A stretch of DNA of 39,330 nucleotides from Blastococcus sp. MG754426 (GCF_021699055.1 NZ_SSXC01000086.1:1-39330), one strand, 5' to 3'. Numbered from the stretch's first letter, positions 1 through 8,062 are shown. Notes: generated by a model from the sequence alone, not told the origin. Numbers and translations are program-made.

Positions 1-46
1 GACCTCCTCGTCGCGCCCCGGCCCCGGGAGCGCCCCGAGCACCGTA
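1..46 (-). promoter_or_regulatory. Probable promoter and ribosome binding site of a minus-strand gene left of the window
   Basis: Read on the minus strand, a TACGGT hexamer (41-46) is followed by a short leader ending in GAGGAGG (about 3-9), placed so that a start codon would lie just beyond base 1. This suggests a divergent gene whose body is outside the window. No -35 element is clear. The first 115 bases hold no other gene that I can support. Confidence 0.35.
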
Positions 47-115
47 GGACCCCGGCGCCGGCGCCCCGCGGGCGGGGTGCTTGCCCCGGAGGACGACGGC
101 GGCGAGGGTGGGGCG

Positions 116-976
116 GTGCGCAGACGGACGCTCCTCGCCGCGGCCGGCGCCGCCCTGCTGGGCGCCTGCTCGAGCCCGGCCGCGGAACGCGCGACCGCCC
201 CGCGGACGTCCCGCCCCGGCACGACCGCGCCGTCGCCGACCACCGAGCCCGCACCGACCAGCGCACCCCCGACTGCCGGGACACCGGCGGAGGTGCTGGC
301 CCGCTCGACGGTGCCGGTGCTCTGCTTCCACCAGCTGCGCGAGTTCCGGGCGGAGGACAGCGCGTACGCCCGCACGATGATCACGCCGCCGGCGGCCTTC
401 CGGCTGCAGCTGCAGGCGCTGCGCGACGGTGGCCGCACCCCGATCGGCGTGCCGGAGCTGCTGGACCACCTGCAGCTCGGCGCGCCCCTGCCCGACCGGC
501 CGGTGCTGCTCACCTTCGACGACGGCTCGGCGACCCACCACTCGGTGGCGCTCCCGCTGCTGCGGGAGCTCGGCTTCCCGGCCGCGTTCTTCCCGATGAC
601 CGTCGTCCTCGGCAAGCCGGGCTGGCTGAGCCCCGACCAGCTCCGCGAGCTGGACGCGGCCGGCATGACCATCGGGGCGCACAGCTGGGACCACCAGCGG
701 GTCGACCGGCTCAGCGGGGATCAGTGGGCGGTCCAGCTGGACCAGCCGCGGGCCGAGCTGGCCGGCATCCTCGGCCACCCGGTGGAGACCATGGCCTACC
801 CCCACGGCACCTGGTCCCCCGAGGCGCTGCCGCGCGTGCAGGCGGCGGGCTACCGGGCGGCGTTCCAGCTCGCCGATCCGCAGGACCCGGCGCACCCGCT
901 GCTGACCATCCGCCGGATCATGCCGCCCCCGACCTGGGACGGCCCCACGCTCCTGGCCCGGCTGGACGCGTTCTGA
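116..976 (+). CDS. Polysaccharide deacetylase (NodB domain) lipoprotein
   Basis: A carbohydrate esterase family 4 enzyme, expected to remove acetyl groups from a cell-wall or extracellular polysaccharide. I chose the GTG at 116 because it follows a GAGGG ribosome site and begins directly with a signal peptide: Arg-rich n-region, hydrophobic stretch and lipobox LLGAC with lipidation Cys18. A Pro/Thr-rich linker follows (about residues 20-60). The NodB domain shows TFDDG (Asp pair about 135-136) and the metal-binding HSWDH (His189, His193), then a YPHG motif. An upstream GTG at 77 would bury the signal peptide. It converges with the next gene, and the two stop codons share a 10-bp palindrome. 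The substrate cannot be read from the sequence. Confidence 0.88.
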   Translation: MRRRTLLAAAGAALLGACSSPAAERATAPRTSRPGTTAPSPTTEPAPTSAPPTAGTPAEVLARSTVPVLCFHQLREFRAEDSAYARTMITPPAAFRLQLQALRDGGRTPIGVPELLDHLQLGAPLPDRPVLLTFDDGSATHHSVALPLLRELGFPAAFFPMTVVLGKPGWLSPDQLRELDAAGMTIGAHSWDHQRVDRLSGDQWAVQLDQPRAELAGILGHPVETMAYPHGTWSPEALPRVQAAGYRAAFQLADPQDPAHPLLTIRRIMPPPTWDGPTLLARLDAF

Positions 977-983
977 CCGGTCA
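974..983. repeat. Perfect palindrome joining two convergent stop codons
   Basis: TGACCGGTCA is a perfect 10-bp palindrome. Its left TGA is the stop of the deacetylase and its right TCA is the stop of the convergent hydrolase. It is short for a terminator and may only mark the converging ends. Confidence 0.5.
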
Positions 984-1712
984 GCCGCCGGCCGCCAGGA
1001 GGTCGAGCGCCTCCAGCACGGCCGGCCAGGCGTCGCCGCACGGGTCGATCAGGGAGAAGTGCCCGGACGGGACGAGGACCAGCCCGGACGCGCCGTGCGC
1101 GTGCGCGTAGGAGCGGCTGAGCGACGGCGGCACCACGTCGTCCGCGGCCCCGTGCACGATCCGCACCGGCGCGGCCGGCGCGGGGAGCCGGGCGGGATCC
1201 AGGTCGGGGCGCGCATCGGCGTCCTCCCCGAGGAAGGCCCGGACCGCGTCGCCGCCGAGGCCCAGCGCCTGGCCCAGCCGGAGGTCGGCCACGGGCGCCA
1301 GGGCCAGCACACCGGCGGGCGTCTCCGCACCGCAGGCGGTCGCGGCCACCTGCAGGACGAGGTGGCCACCGGCCGAGTGGCCGGCGAGCAGCGCCCGCCG
1401 GCCACGGGTGAGCTCCGCGCGCCCGGCGACATGCCACAGCGCGGCACGCACGTCGTCCACCGCCAGGTCCGGCCGGCCGGGCACCCGCCGGTACTCCGGC
1501 GCGACGGTCGACCAGCCGACCCGGGCGAGGGCCTCGGCCATCGGACCCAGGTGCGCCCGGTCGTAGGCGGGGCGCCAGAAGCCGCCGTGGACCAGCACCA
1601 CGATCGGTCGCCCGTCCGGAGCGCCCGGGGCGATCCGCACGTCTGCCACCTGCTCCGCGGCCGAGCCGTACCGGAGCAGGTGGTCGGGCGGGGCCGCCGG
1701 CCGGGTGAGCAC
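981..1712 (-). CDS. Alpha/beta hydrolase, kynurenine-formamidase-like esterase family
   Basis: A serine hydrolase of 243 residues. The oxyanion-hole motif HGGFW (residues 42-46) and nucleophile motif GHSAGG (Ser113) are clear, and a late Gly-His-Phe segment near the C terminus supplies the probable catalytic His. The HGGFW plus EYRRV pattern is typical of the BD-FAE/arylformamidase-like hydrolases of actinobacteria. No kynurenine-pathway genes lie nearby, so the substrate is unassigned. The GTG start at 1712 has GAGGA six bases upstream. A much longer open frame continues upstream on this strand, but it is antisense-like shadow over pfkA. The gene lies 74 bp downstream of pfkA on the same strand and may be read through from it. 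Confidence 0.82.
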   Translation of the reverse strand: MLTRPAAPPDHLLRYGSAAEQVADVRIAPGAPDGRPIVVLVHGGFWRPAYDRAHLGPMAEALARVGWSTVAPEYRRVPGRPDLAVDDVRAALWHVAGRAELTRGRRALLAGHSAGGHLVLQVAATACGAETPAGVLALAPVADLRLGQALGLGGDAVRAFLGEDADARPDLDPARLPAPAAPVRIVHGAADDVVPPSLSRSYAHAHGASGLVLVPSGHFSLIDPCGDAWPAVLEALDLLAAGG

Positions 1713-1786
1713 CGAGCGGTCCTCGGGGTGGGGCGGCACGCGCTGGAGGATGGACCCCGCCGGCCGGTGCCGTCCAATCGCGGGGC

Positions 1787-2815
1787 TCAGCCGGTGAACG
1801 CCCGGATCTCGCCGAGCCGCTCGGAGGTCACCGTCTTCAGCCGGGCGACCGCGCGCGCCAGCGGGACCAGCTCGATCTCCGTGCCGCGCAGCGCGACCAT
1901 CTGGCCGGTGCGGCCCTCGTGCGCGGCGATCGTGGCGTGCAGCCCGAACCGGGTGGCGAGCACCCGGTCGAAGGACGTCGGGGTCCCGCCGCGCTGCACG
2001 TGCCCCAGGACGGTCGCCCGCACCTCCTTGCCGGTGCGCCGCTCCAGCTCCTCGCCCAGCTGCTGGGTGACGCCGGTGAACCGGCGGTGGCCGAACTCGT
2101 CGATGCCGCCGCGCCGGAACGCCATCTGACCGGGCAGCGGCTCGGCCCCCTCGGCGACGACGCCGATGACGTGGGAGTCGCCGCGGGCGAACCGCTCGCA
2201 CACCAGCCGGACGACCTCGTCGACGTCGAACGGCTCCTCGGGGACCAGCGTGAGGTGGGCCCCGGCGGCCAGCCCGGCGTGCAGGGCGATCCAGCCCGCG
2301 TGCCGGCCCATCACCTCGACCAGCAGCACGCGCTGGTGGGACTCCGCGGTGGTGTGCAGCCGGTCGATGAGCTCGGTCGCGATGCTCACCGCGGTGTCGA
2401 ACCCGAACGTGAGGTCGGTGCCGTCGATGTCGTTGTCGATCGTCTTGGGGATGCCGACGACCGGCACGCCGGCCTCGGACAGCAGGTGCGCCGCGGTGAG
2501 CGTGCCCTCGCCGCCGATGGGGATGAGCACGTCGATCCCGTGCTCGTCGAGCGTGCACCTCATCTCGTCGATGCCGGCGTGCAGCTTCTCCGGCGCCACC
2601 CGGGCCGAGCCCAGGGTCGTGCCACCCCGGGTGAGCAGCCCGTCGACCGCGGCGACGTCCAGCGGCGTCGAGCGGTTCTCCAGCAGCCCCCGCCAGCCGT
2701 CGCGGAAGCCCACCACCTCGCTGCCGTAGTGGGCGCCGGCGGTGCGCACCACCGATCGGATGACGGCGTTGAGGCCGGGGCAGTCCCCGCCTCCGGTCAG
2801 GACTCCGATGCGCAC
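1787..2815 (-). CDS. pfkA: 6-phosphofructokinase, probably ATP-dependent
   Basis: Phosphorylates fructose 6-phosphate to fructose 1,6-bisphosphate, the committed step of glycolysis, in the cytoplasm. The 342-residue protein begins VRIGVLTGGGDCPG. It carries GGEGT (101-105) and the catalytic PKTIDND motif (123-129, Asp127). Gly104 is the residue typical of ATP-dependent enzymes (PPi enzymes have Asp there), while Lys124 is the residue typical of PPi enzymes. This mixed pair is known from actinobacterial ATP-PFKs. The GTG at 2815 is preceded by GAGGAG at good spacing. The longer frame starting at 2857 lacks this and would add 14 residues not typical of the family. A promoter with overlapping palindromes lies just upstream. 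Confidence 0.93.
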   Translation of the reverse strand: MRIGVLTGGGDCPGLNAVIRSVVRTAGAHYGSEVVGFRDGWRGLLENRSTPLDVAAVDGLLTRGGTTLGSARVAPEKLHAGIDEMRCTLDEHGIDVLIPIGGEGTLTAAHLLSEAGVPVVGIPKTIDNDIDGTDLTFGFDTAVSIATELIDRLHTTAESHQRVLLVEVMGRHAGWIALHAGLAAGAHLTLVPEEPFDVDEVVRLVCERFARGDSHVIGVVAEGAEPLPGQMAFRRGGIDEFGHRRFTGVTQQLGEELERRTGKEVRATVLGHVQRGGTPTSFDRVLATRFGLHATIAAHEGRTGQMVALRGTEIELVPLARAVARLKTVTSERLGEIRAFTG

Positions 2816-2852
2816 CGGCTGGCTCCTCGCGGTCGTGGGCCGGGTCCGCCCG

Positions 2853-2876
2853 ACCATACGTCATGACGTCTAGACG
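2853..2876 (-). promoter_or_regulatory. pfkA promoter with two overlapping palindromes
   Basis: On the minus strand a TATGGT -10 hexamer lies at 2853-2858, about 38 bases before the pfkA start. Immediately upstream, in the -10/-35 spacer, are two perfect palindromes that overlap by three bases: ACGTCATGACGT (2858-2869) and CGTCTAGACG (2867-2876). The placement suits an operator, but no regulator is identified. No good -35 is visible. Confidence 0.5.
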
Positions 2877-2931
2877 ACCGCGGAGGTCGCGGGGCGCGGC
2901 GCGGGCTCTCCGGCGCGGCGCTCCCGGGCGG

Positions 2932-3753
2932 TCAGCGACCGGGGCGGAACGGGTTCCGGCCGGGCCGGAACAGCGTCTCCTGGGTGAAGCTGGCGGCCAG
3001 CAGCCCGCCGGCCGTGGTGATCGACCCGGTGTACCAGCCCCGGCCGCCCGAGACGGTGCGCGGCACCATGTCCATGAGCACCCAGTCGTCCAGCGGGGCG
3101 TGCCGGTGGAACCAGACGGCGTGGTCCAGGCTCGGGCCGGGCGCGGCCTCGTCCTCCGGGAGCGCGGAGAGACCGGTGCCGATGTCGGACAGGTAGGTCA
3201 GCACGCAGGCGTGCACCAGCCGGTCCCCCGGCAGCGGCACCGTCGACCGGGCCCAGAAGCGGGTCGGCCAGTGGGCGTCCGGGAACGGCTGCGGCGGGCG
3301 CCGCCCCTCCACGGAGAACAGCCGCGGCAGCTCGAACACCGGCAGCCCGTCGGGGTCGTCGACCGCGGGCACCTCCTGCACCTGCTGGTCGGGGCCGGCG
3401 CCGGGCAGGGCGAAGGACGCCGACATGCTGAACACGACCTCGCCGCCCTGGATGGCGACGACCCGCCGGGCGGAGAAGCTGCCGCCGTCGCGGTCGCGGT
3501 CGACGCGGAACACGGTGGGGCGGGCGGCGTCGCCGCTGCGCAGGAAGTAGCCGTGCAGCGAGTGCGGCAGCCGGTCGGGGTCCACGGTGCGCCCCGCCGC
3601 GTACAGCGCCTGCGCCGCCACCTGCCCGCCGTAGAGGGGGAAGGGGTCGGTGAACAGCAGCGTGCTGCGGTAGAGGTCCCGGTCGATCTCCTCCAGCGCC
3701 AGCACGTCCAGCACGGTCGGCTCGGCCTGGCCCCCGTCGGCTCCGGTTCCCAC
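2932..3753 (-). CDS. tesB: Acyl-CoA thioesterase II (TesB, double hotdog)
   Basis: Hydrolyses acyl-CoA to free fatty acid and CoA in the cytoplasm. The 273-residue length fits TesB, which contains two hotdog folds. The N-terminal half carries FTDPFPLYGGQVAAQAL and the HSLHGYFLRSG segment. The C-terminal half carries the family motif LDHAVWFHRH followed by WVLMDM. The GTG at 3753 is chosen because the first conserved residues follow soon after it, and because TATGTT lies six bases upstream, the geometry of a leaderless transcript. A longer frame reaching 3927 overlaps the divergent gene and looks non-coding. Confidence 0.9.
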   Translation of the reverse strand: MGTGADGGQAEPTVLDVLALEEIDRDLYRSTLLFTDPFPLYGGQVAAQALYAAGRTVDPDRLPHSLHGYFLRSGDAARPTVFRVDRDRDGGSFSARRVVAIQGGEVVFSMSASFALPGAGPDQQVQEVPAVDDPDGLPVFELPRLFSVEGRRPPQPFPDAHWPTRFWARSTVPLPGDRLVHACVLTYLSDIGTGLSALPEDEAAPGPSLDHAVWFHRHAPLDDWVLMDMVPRTVSGGRGWYTGSITTAGGLLAASFTQETLFRPGRNPFRPGR

Positions 3754-3759
3754 CCGGGG

Positions 3760-3765
3760 AACATA
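3760..3765 (-). promoter_or_regulatory. -10 hexamer of leaderless tesB mRNA
   Basis: TATGTT on the minus strand ends six bases before the tesB GTG, so transcription would begin at or beside the start codon. No ribosome binding site is present. This supports the chosen start. Confidence 0.55.
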
Positions 3766-3914
3766 GCCGCAGGTCCCCGCGGTCCCCGGCGGCGAGCCCC
3801 GCTCGGCAGCGGCCGTCACCGCGCTCGGTACGTTCGTCCCCGCCCTCCCCGCCCGGTGGGGACGACGGCACGGCCGGTACAGCGGTCGCCCTGCGCGACC
3901 GGAGCGGAGCAGCG

Positions 3915-4781
3915 ATGAGCGAGCCACAGCGGGACGGCGACGGGCGACCGCGCCGCAAGAAGGCCCTCCGGACGGGCGAGGTCGTCCGGACCTCGTGGCT
4001 CACCCCGCACATGGTCCGGGTCGTGCTCGGCGGCGAGGGGCTCGCCGGCTTCCCCGAGAGCGAGCTCACCGACCGCTACGTCAAACTGCTCTTCCCGCCT
4101 GCGGGCGCCTCCTACGCCGTCCCCTACGACCCCGACCAGGTGCGCGCCGAGCTGCCCGCCGACCAGTGGCCGGTCACCCGCACGTACACGGTGCGCGCCT
4201 GGGACGCCGCGGCCGGGGAGCTGACCATCGACTTCGTGCACCACGGCGACGAGGGGCTCGCCGGCCCCTGGGCGGCCGCTGCGCGCCCCGGTGACCGCAT
4301 CCAGCTGCTCGGGCCCGGCGGCGCCTACACCCCCCGGCCCGATGCCGACTGGCACCTGCTCGCCGGCGACGAGAGCGCGCTGCCCGCCATCGCCGCCGCC
4401 CTCGAGGGCCTGCCGGCCGGCGCGCGGGCGCTGGTCTTCGTCGAGGTGGCCGGGCCCGAGGAGGAGCAGGGCGACCTCGCCGCGGGTCCCGGTGTCGACG
4501 TGCGCTGGCTGCACCGCGGGGCGTCCCTGCCCGGCGAGCTGCTGGTCCACGCCGTCCGCGCGACCACCCTGCCCGCGGGTGACGGGCACGTGTTCGTGCA
4601 CGGCGAGGCCCACGCCGTGCGGGAGCTGCGCCGCCACCTGCGCGCCGAGCGCGGGCTGGACCCGGCGTGGACGTCGATCTCCGGCTACTGGCGCCGCGGC
4701 GACACCGAGGACCGCTGGCAGTCGGGCAAGCGCGAGTGGAACGCCGCTCTCGAGGCCGAGGACGCCGCGGTCGCCCGCTGA
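3915..4781 (+). CDS. Siderophore-interacting protein (FAD-dependent ferric-siderophore reductase)
   Basis: A 288-residue cytoplasmic flavoprotein of the SIP/ViuB family, expected to reduce Fe(III)-siderophore and release iron using FAD and a reduced nicotinamide. The FAD-binding barrel shows TRTYTVRAWD (about residues 88-97) and FVHHGDEGLAGPWA. The C-terminal NAD(P)H-binding part shows LLAGDESALPAI, and the end carries ISGYWRRG and WQSGKREWN, as in the family. No siderophore synthesis or ABC uptake genes lie beside it. It is divergent from tesB; a TACGTT hexamer at 3829-3834 is a possible promoter. Confidence 0.9.
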   Translation: MSEPQRDGDGRPRRKKALRTGEVVRTSWLTPHMVRVVLGGEGLAGFPESELTDRYVKLLFPPAGASYAVPYDPDQVRAELPADQWPVTRTYTVRAWDAAAGELTIDFVHHGDEGLAGPWAAAARPGDRIQLLGPGGAYTPRPDADWHLLAGDESALPAIAAALEGLPAGARALVFVEVAGPEEEQGDLAAGPGVDVRWLHRGASLPGELLVHAVRATTLPAGDGHVFVHGEAHAVRELRRHLRAERGLDPAWTSISGYWRRGDTEDRWQSGKREWNAALEAEDAAVAR

Positions 4782-4833
4782 CCGTCACACGATCGTCGTG
4801 CCTGCTGCGGGCGCCGGCGGGTAGCCGGGCTCC

Positions 4834-6366
4834 ATGCCGTCCGAGACCCAGCTGACCACCGCCACCCGTGACGAGCTCCTGCGCCTGGCCCGCGACCGCG
4901 GGGTCCCCGGCCGCAGCCGCATGTCCAAGGAGGAGCTGGTCGCCGCGCTGCGCGCGCGTGAGCAGCCGGCGCCCGTGCACGAGGCCGAACCCCCGGGCGC
5001 TGGCCGGCGGCAGATCGGCTCCCGGGTCGAGGCGTTCCGCCGGCTGGCCGAGGCCCGTGCGGCCGGCGAGATGGTCCTCATCCCCCGCATGCTCGCCGGC
5101 AACGACCGGCGCGTGCACGTGCGGGAGACCGTGCGCGAGGACCACGAGACCCGGATCGCGTCCGGCGACCTGGAGGCGCGCGCGAAGTTCGACAAGCTCG
5201 CCGGCTCGGTCTTCCACTTCTTCCGCGGCACCAACCTGCTGTTCTACCGGGACCTGGTCGGTGAGGACGCCCGGCTGCCCACGGTGCTCGCGCTCGGCGA
5301 CGTCCACCCGGGCAACTTCGGCGTCATGCCCAGCTCGGACAACGTGCCGGTGTTCGGCGTCAACGACTTCGACGACGCCTACTACGCCCCCTTCACCTGG
5401 GACCTCAAGCGGGGCGCGGTGGGCTTCCTGCTCGGTGCCGCCGAGAAGGGCGGCCACGGCCCCGGGAAGCAGCGCGCCGTCGCGGAGCGGTTCGTGCGCG
5501 GCTACGTGTCGGGCATCGCCTCCTACGCCTCCGACGGGCGGGAGGAGACCGAGCAGCTCCGGATGGACAACGCGCCGCGGCTCATCCGGGACCTCATCGC
5601 CGGCACGCTGGAGACCGGCCGGGCCGACTGGCTGGGCGGGCTGCTGGAGGGCACCCGGCGCGGTTTCCGCACCGACGAGGAGCTGGTGCCGGTGAGCAGC
5701 CGCCGCGAGGAGTTCCAGGAGGTGGTCGACCGGTACGTCGCCGAGAACGAGGTGCCGGTGCCCGAGCGGGCCGGCGCGATGCGCGTGAAGGACGTGGCCG
5801 AGCGGCGTGGCGCCGGCACCGCCTCCCTCGGGCTGACCCGCTACTACGTGCTCATCGCCGGCGTGCGGGACGACGGCACCGACGACCTCCTGCTCGAGTT
5901 CAAGCGGGCCCGCCGCTCGGCCCTGTCCGGCCTGGTGCCGCCGTCGGGCTACGAGGTGGACGGCCAGGCCGACCGGATCCGGCACGCCCAGCGGGTGCAC
6001 CTGGTCAGCGGGGACGTCTTCTACGGCAGCGTCGACATCGACGGGCAGAGCTTCATGGTCCGCGAGCGGGCCCCCTACCGGGGCGACGTCGGCCTGGGCT
6101 CCCTCTCGACCGGGGGGTGGAAGCGGTACGCGGAGATCTGCGGCCGCGTGCTGGCGCACACCCACGCCATGTCCGACGAGACCGGGAACGTCGACTACGA
6201 CGTGGAGCCGGCGATCCTCGACGCCATCGGCAACCGGGAGCTGTTCGTCGACGACGTGCTGCGCTGGGCCGGGGAGGCGGCCGACCGGGTGCGGCAGGAC
6301 CACGCGTACTTCCGGGCCGACCACGCCCTGGGTGCCTTCCGCAGCGTGGACGTCGTCTACCGCTGA
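4834..6366 (+). CDS. DUF2252 protein with N-terminal Rho-N/SAP-like helix domain
   Basis: 510 residues. The first about 40 (TRDELLRLARDRGVPGRSRM, then SKEELVAAL) form a Rho-N/SAP-type helical nucleic-acid-binding motif. The rest is DUF2252, whose core has a kinase-like layout: LGDVHPGNFG, then VNDFDDAYYAPFTWDLKR. The histidine, Asn and Asp of these motifs resemble aminoglycoside-phosphotransferase-fold catalytic residues. The activity of DUF2252 is unknown. The ATG follows TAGCCG at -12, a leaderless-like layout. Its 3' end overlaps the stop of the convergent BrkB gene by 10 bp. Confidence 0.85.
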   Translation: MPSETQLTTATRDELLRLARDRGVPGRSRMSKEELVAALRAREQPAPVHEAEPPGAGRRQIGSRVEAFRRLAEARAAGEMVLIPRMLAGNDRRVHVRETVREDHETRIASGDLEARAKFDKLAGSVFHFFRGTNLLFYRDLVGEDARLPTVLALGDVHPGNFGVMPSSDNVPVFGVNDFDDAYYAPFTWDLKRGAVGFLLGAAEKGGHGPGKQRAVAERFVRGYVSGIASYASDGREETEQLRMDNAPRLIRDLIAGTLETGRADWLGGLLEGTRRGFRTDEELVPVSSRREEFQEVVDRYVAENEVPVPERAGAMRVKDVAERRGAGTASLGLTRYYVLIAGVRDDGTDDLLLEFKRARRSALSGLVPPSGYEVDGQADRIRHAQRVHLVSGDVFYGSVDIDGQSFMVRERAPYRGDVGLGSLSTGGWKRYAEICGRVLAHTHAMSDETGNVDYDVEPAILDAIGNRELFVDDVLRWAGEAADRVRQDHAYFRADHALGAFRSVDVVYR

Positions 6367-7403
6367 CCGCCCGCCTCGTCCCGCGGGACGTCGCCGGGGA
6401 AGCCCTCGAGGTCCCGGGGGCGCGGCGGGGCGTCCTTGCGGAAGCTGGCCTCCACCCGCTGGAAGCCCTTGTACCGCTCACTGCGCGCGTACCCGGTGTA
6501 GGCGCGGACGTCGGCCCGGGTGAGGTCGACGTCGTCGGTGAAGGGGGTGAGCAGCGACCGCGGGTAGAGGCGGCGGTGGCGGACGACGTTGATCTCCGCG
6601 GCGAGCACGACGACGAGCGCCTGGAGGTAGATCCAGACGACCAGGCCGAGGATGACGCCGAAGACGCCGTAGACGTCGCTGGACCGCGTCAGGTACGTCC
6701 CGAAGTAGTAGGCGCCGAGCAGGTGCAGCAGCTCCCAGAGCACCGCGGCGGTCACGGCCCCCACGGCGACGTTGCGCCAGTCCAGCCGGCGGGCGGTGAG
6801 CACCTGGTACAGCACCAGGAAGATGCCCACGTTGATCGCCAGCCCGGTCAGCGTGCCCACGGCGGTGACCACCGGGGCCGGCACCGGAAGGGTCTCCGGG
6901 ACGGCGGAGACGAAGGCGGTGACCGCCGTCGAGAGGATCGCGGCCAGGCCGAGGACGAGCACGAGCAGCAGGCTGCGCAGCCGCGAGAGCACCGGGTTGG
7001 GCTGGGCGAAGCGGGGCACGGCGTAGATCCGGTTGAGAGCCGCCTGCGCCGCCTGCATCACGCCCAGCCCGCCGTAGAGGCTGCCGAGCACGCCGATCAC
7101 CAGCGCGGCGCCGCTGCCGCGGAAGGTGCCGATGTTCTCGACCAGCGCCGGGCCCAGCAGCGGGAAGTCCGAGAGCGCCGACTCGAGGATCTGCTGCTGG
7201 AGCACCGGGTCGTCCTCCAGCAGGAAGCCCAGCACCGAGGTGAGCACCAGCAGCAGCGGGAAGAGCGAGACGAAGCCGTAGTAGGTGATCAGCGCGGCCA
7301 GGTGCGGGCCGCGGTCGTCGACGAACTTGTAGACCACCGCCAGCGGAAACCCCACCGCCGGATGCCTGGTCTGGAACGCGTCGGCCCGCGCGACGAACCC
7401 CAT
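6357..7403 (-). CDS. YihY/virulence factor BrkB family membrane protein
   Basis: A 348-residue inner-membrane protein with about six transmembrane helices. The family signature appears as ALITYYGFVSLFPLLLV near the N terminus, then the segment SLYGGLGVMQAAQAALNRIY. The C-terminal cytoplasmic tail is charged (residues about 300-348). The family is often annotated as ribonuclease BN by old error; its true function is unclear. The ATG at 7403 has GGAGGGGG about seven bases upstream. The open frame extends far upstream but those residues are low-complexity shadow of the divergent gene. Confidence 0.88.
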   Translation of the reverse strand: MGFVARADAFQTRHPAVGFPLAVVYKFVDDRGPHLAALITYYGFVSLFPLLLVLTSVLGFLLEDDPVLQQQILESALSDFPLLGPALVENIGTFRGSGAALVIGVLGSLYGGLGVMQAAQAALNRIYAVPRFAQPNPVLSRLRSLLLVLVLGLAAILSTAVTAFVSAVPETLPVPAPVVTAVGTLTGLAINVGIFLVLYQVLTARRLDWRNVAVGAVTAAVLWELLHLLGAYYFGTYLTRSSDVYGVFGVILGLVVWIYLQALVVVLAAEINVVRHRRLYPRSLLTPFTDDVDLTRADVRAYTGYARSERYKGFQRVEASFRKDAPPRPRDLEGFPGDVPRDEAGGQR

Positions 7404-7499
7404 GCCGTCACCCCCTCCCCGGTCGGCGGCTACCCGGATCGGCTGCGGGCACGCACTGCGGCGGCACGGACCCGGAGCCGCGACGGGTAGGAAGGGCGC

Positions 7500-7970
7500 A
7501 TGACCCAGCCGTTCCCCACCGTCGCCGAGCTCGCCGCCGAGGAGCGGGAGCTCCAGCTCACCTCGTTCACCAACGACGACGCCTGGGCCCTCGGGTGCGC
7601 CCTGGTCGCCGCCGCCCGGCGCGACGCCGCCCCGGTCGCCGTCGAGATCGCGCGCAACGGCCACCGGCTCTTCTCGGCCGCGCTGCCGGGCGCGACCCCG
7701 GACAACGCGTCCTGGATCGAGCGGAAGTCCCGGGTGGTGCACCGCTTCGGGCGCAGCTCGCTGCACGTGCGCCAGGACAGCATCGAGCGCGGCACCACCT
7801 TCGAGGCGGAGTTCGGGCTGGACCCGCAGCTCTACGCCGCCCACGGCGGGGCGTTCCCGCTGCTGGTCCGGGATGTCGGCCCGGTGGGCGTCGTCGCCGT
7901 CTCGGGGCTCCCCCAGCTGGCCGACCACCGGATGGTCACCGCCGTGCTGGCCGAGCACCTGGGGCGCTGA
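7500..7970 (+). CDS. UPF0303 / heme-degrading domain (DUF336-like) protein
   Basis: 156 residues matching the UPF0303 family, related to the GlcG/HbpS (DUF336) fold. Characteristic segments are AVEIARNGHRLFSAALPG, then DNASWIERKSRVVHRFGRSS and GAFPLLV. It is small, soluble and without a signal peptide. The domain name implies heme binding, but that is not established for this member. The ATG lies 12 bases after a TAGGAA hexamer and also just after AGGAAGG, so it may be leaderless or weakly led. It is divergent from the BrkB gene with about 96 bp between them. Confidence 0.8.
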   Translation: MTQPFPTVAELAAEERELQLTSFTNDDAWALGCALVAAARRDAAPVAVEIARNGHRLFSAALPGATPDNASWIERKSRVVHRFGRSSLHVRQDSIERGTTFEAEFGLDPQLYAAHGGAFPLLVRDVGPVGVVAVSGLPQLADHRMVTAVLAEHLGR

Positions 7971-8005
7971 CCGGGGACCGGCCAGCCCCGGTGTGGCGCA
8001 GCTAA

Positions 8006-8043
8006 CCGACCGGATCGGTCGGATCACCTACCGAAACGGTCGG
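8006..8043. promoter_or_regulatory. Tandem operators for the TetR regulator
   Basis: Two 17-bp sites of one pattern: site 1 (8006-8022) is CCGACCGgatCGGTCGG, a perfect 7-bp inverted repeat around 3 bp. Site 2 (8027-8043) is CCTACCGaaaCGGTCGG, matching site 1 at 14 of 17 positions. Their centres are 21 bp apart, two helical turns. They lie immediately upstream of and overlap the promoter spacer of the tetR-MMPL operon, so autoregulation is likely. Confidence 0.75.
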
Positions 8044-8050
8044 CGGGCCG

Positions 8051-8056
8051 TACGCT
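8051..8056 (+). promoter_or_regulatory. -10 hexamer of the tetR-MMPL operon (leaderless)
   Basis: TACGCT ends six bases before the GTG start of tetR, with no ribosome binding site between. Operator site 2 occupies the region 8-24 bases upstream, so a bound repressor would block polymerase. Confidence 0.55.
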
Positions 8057-8062
8057 GTCGCC

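Noticed and set aside
1..115. A gene in the first 115 bases on the plus strand
   Set aside because: An open frame from GTG 77 only extends the deacetylase. Nothing else has coding support; only the minus-strand promoter-like signals are noted.
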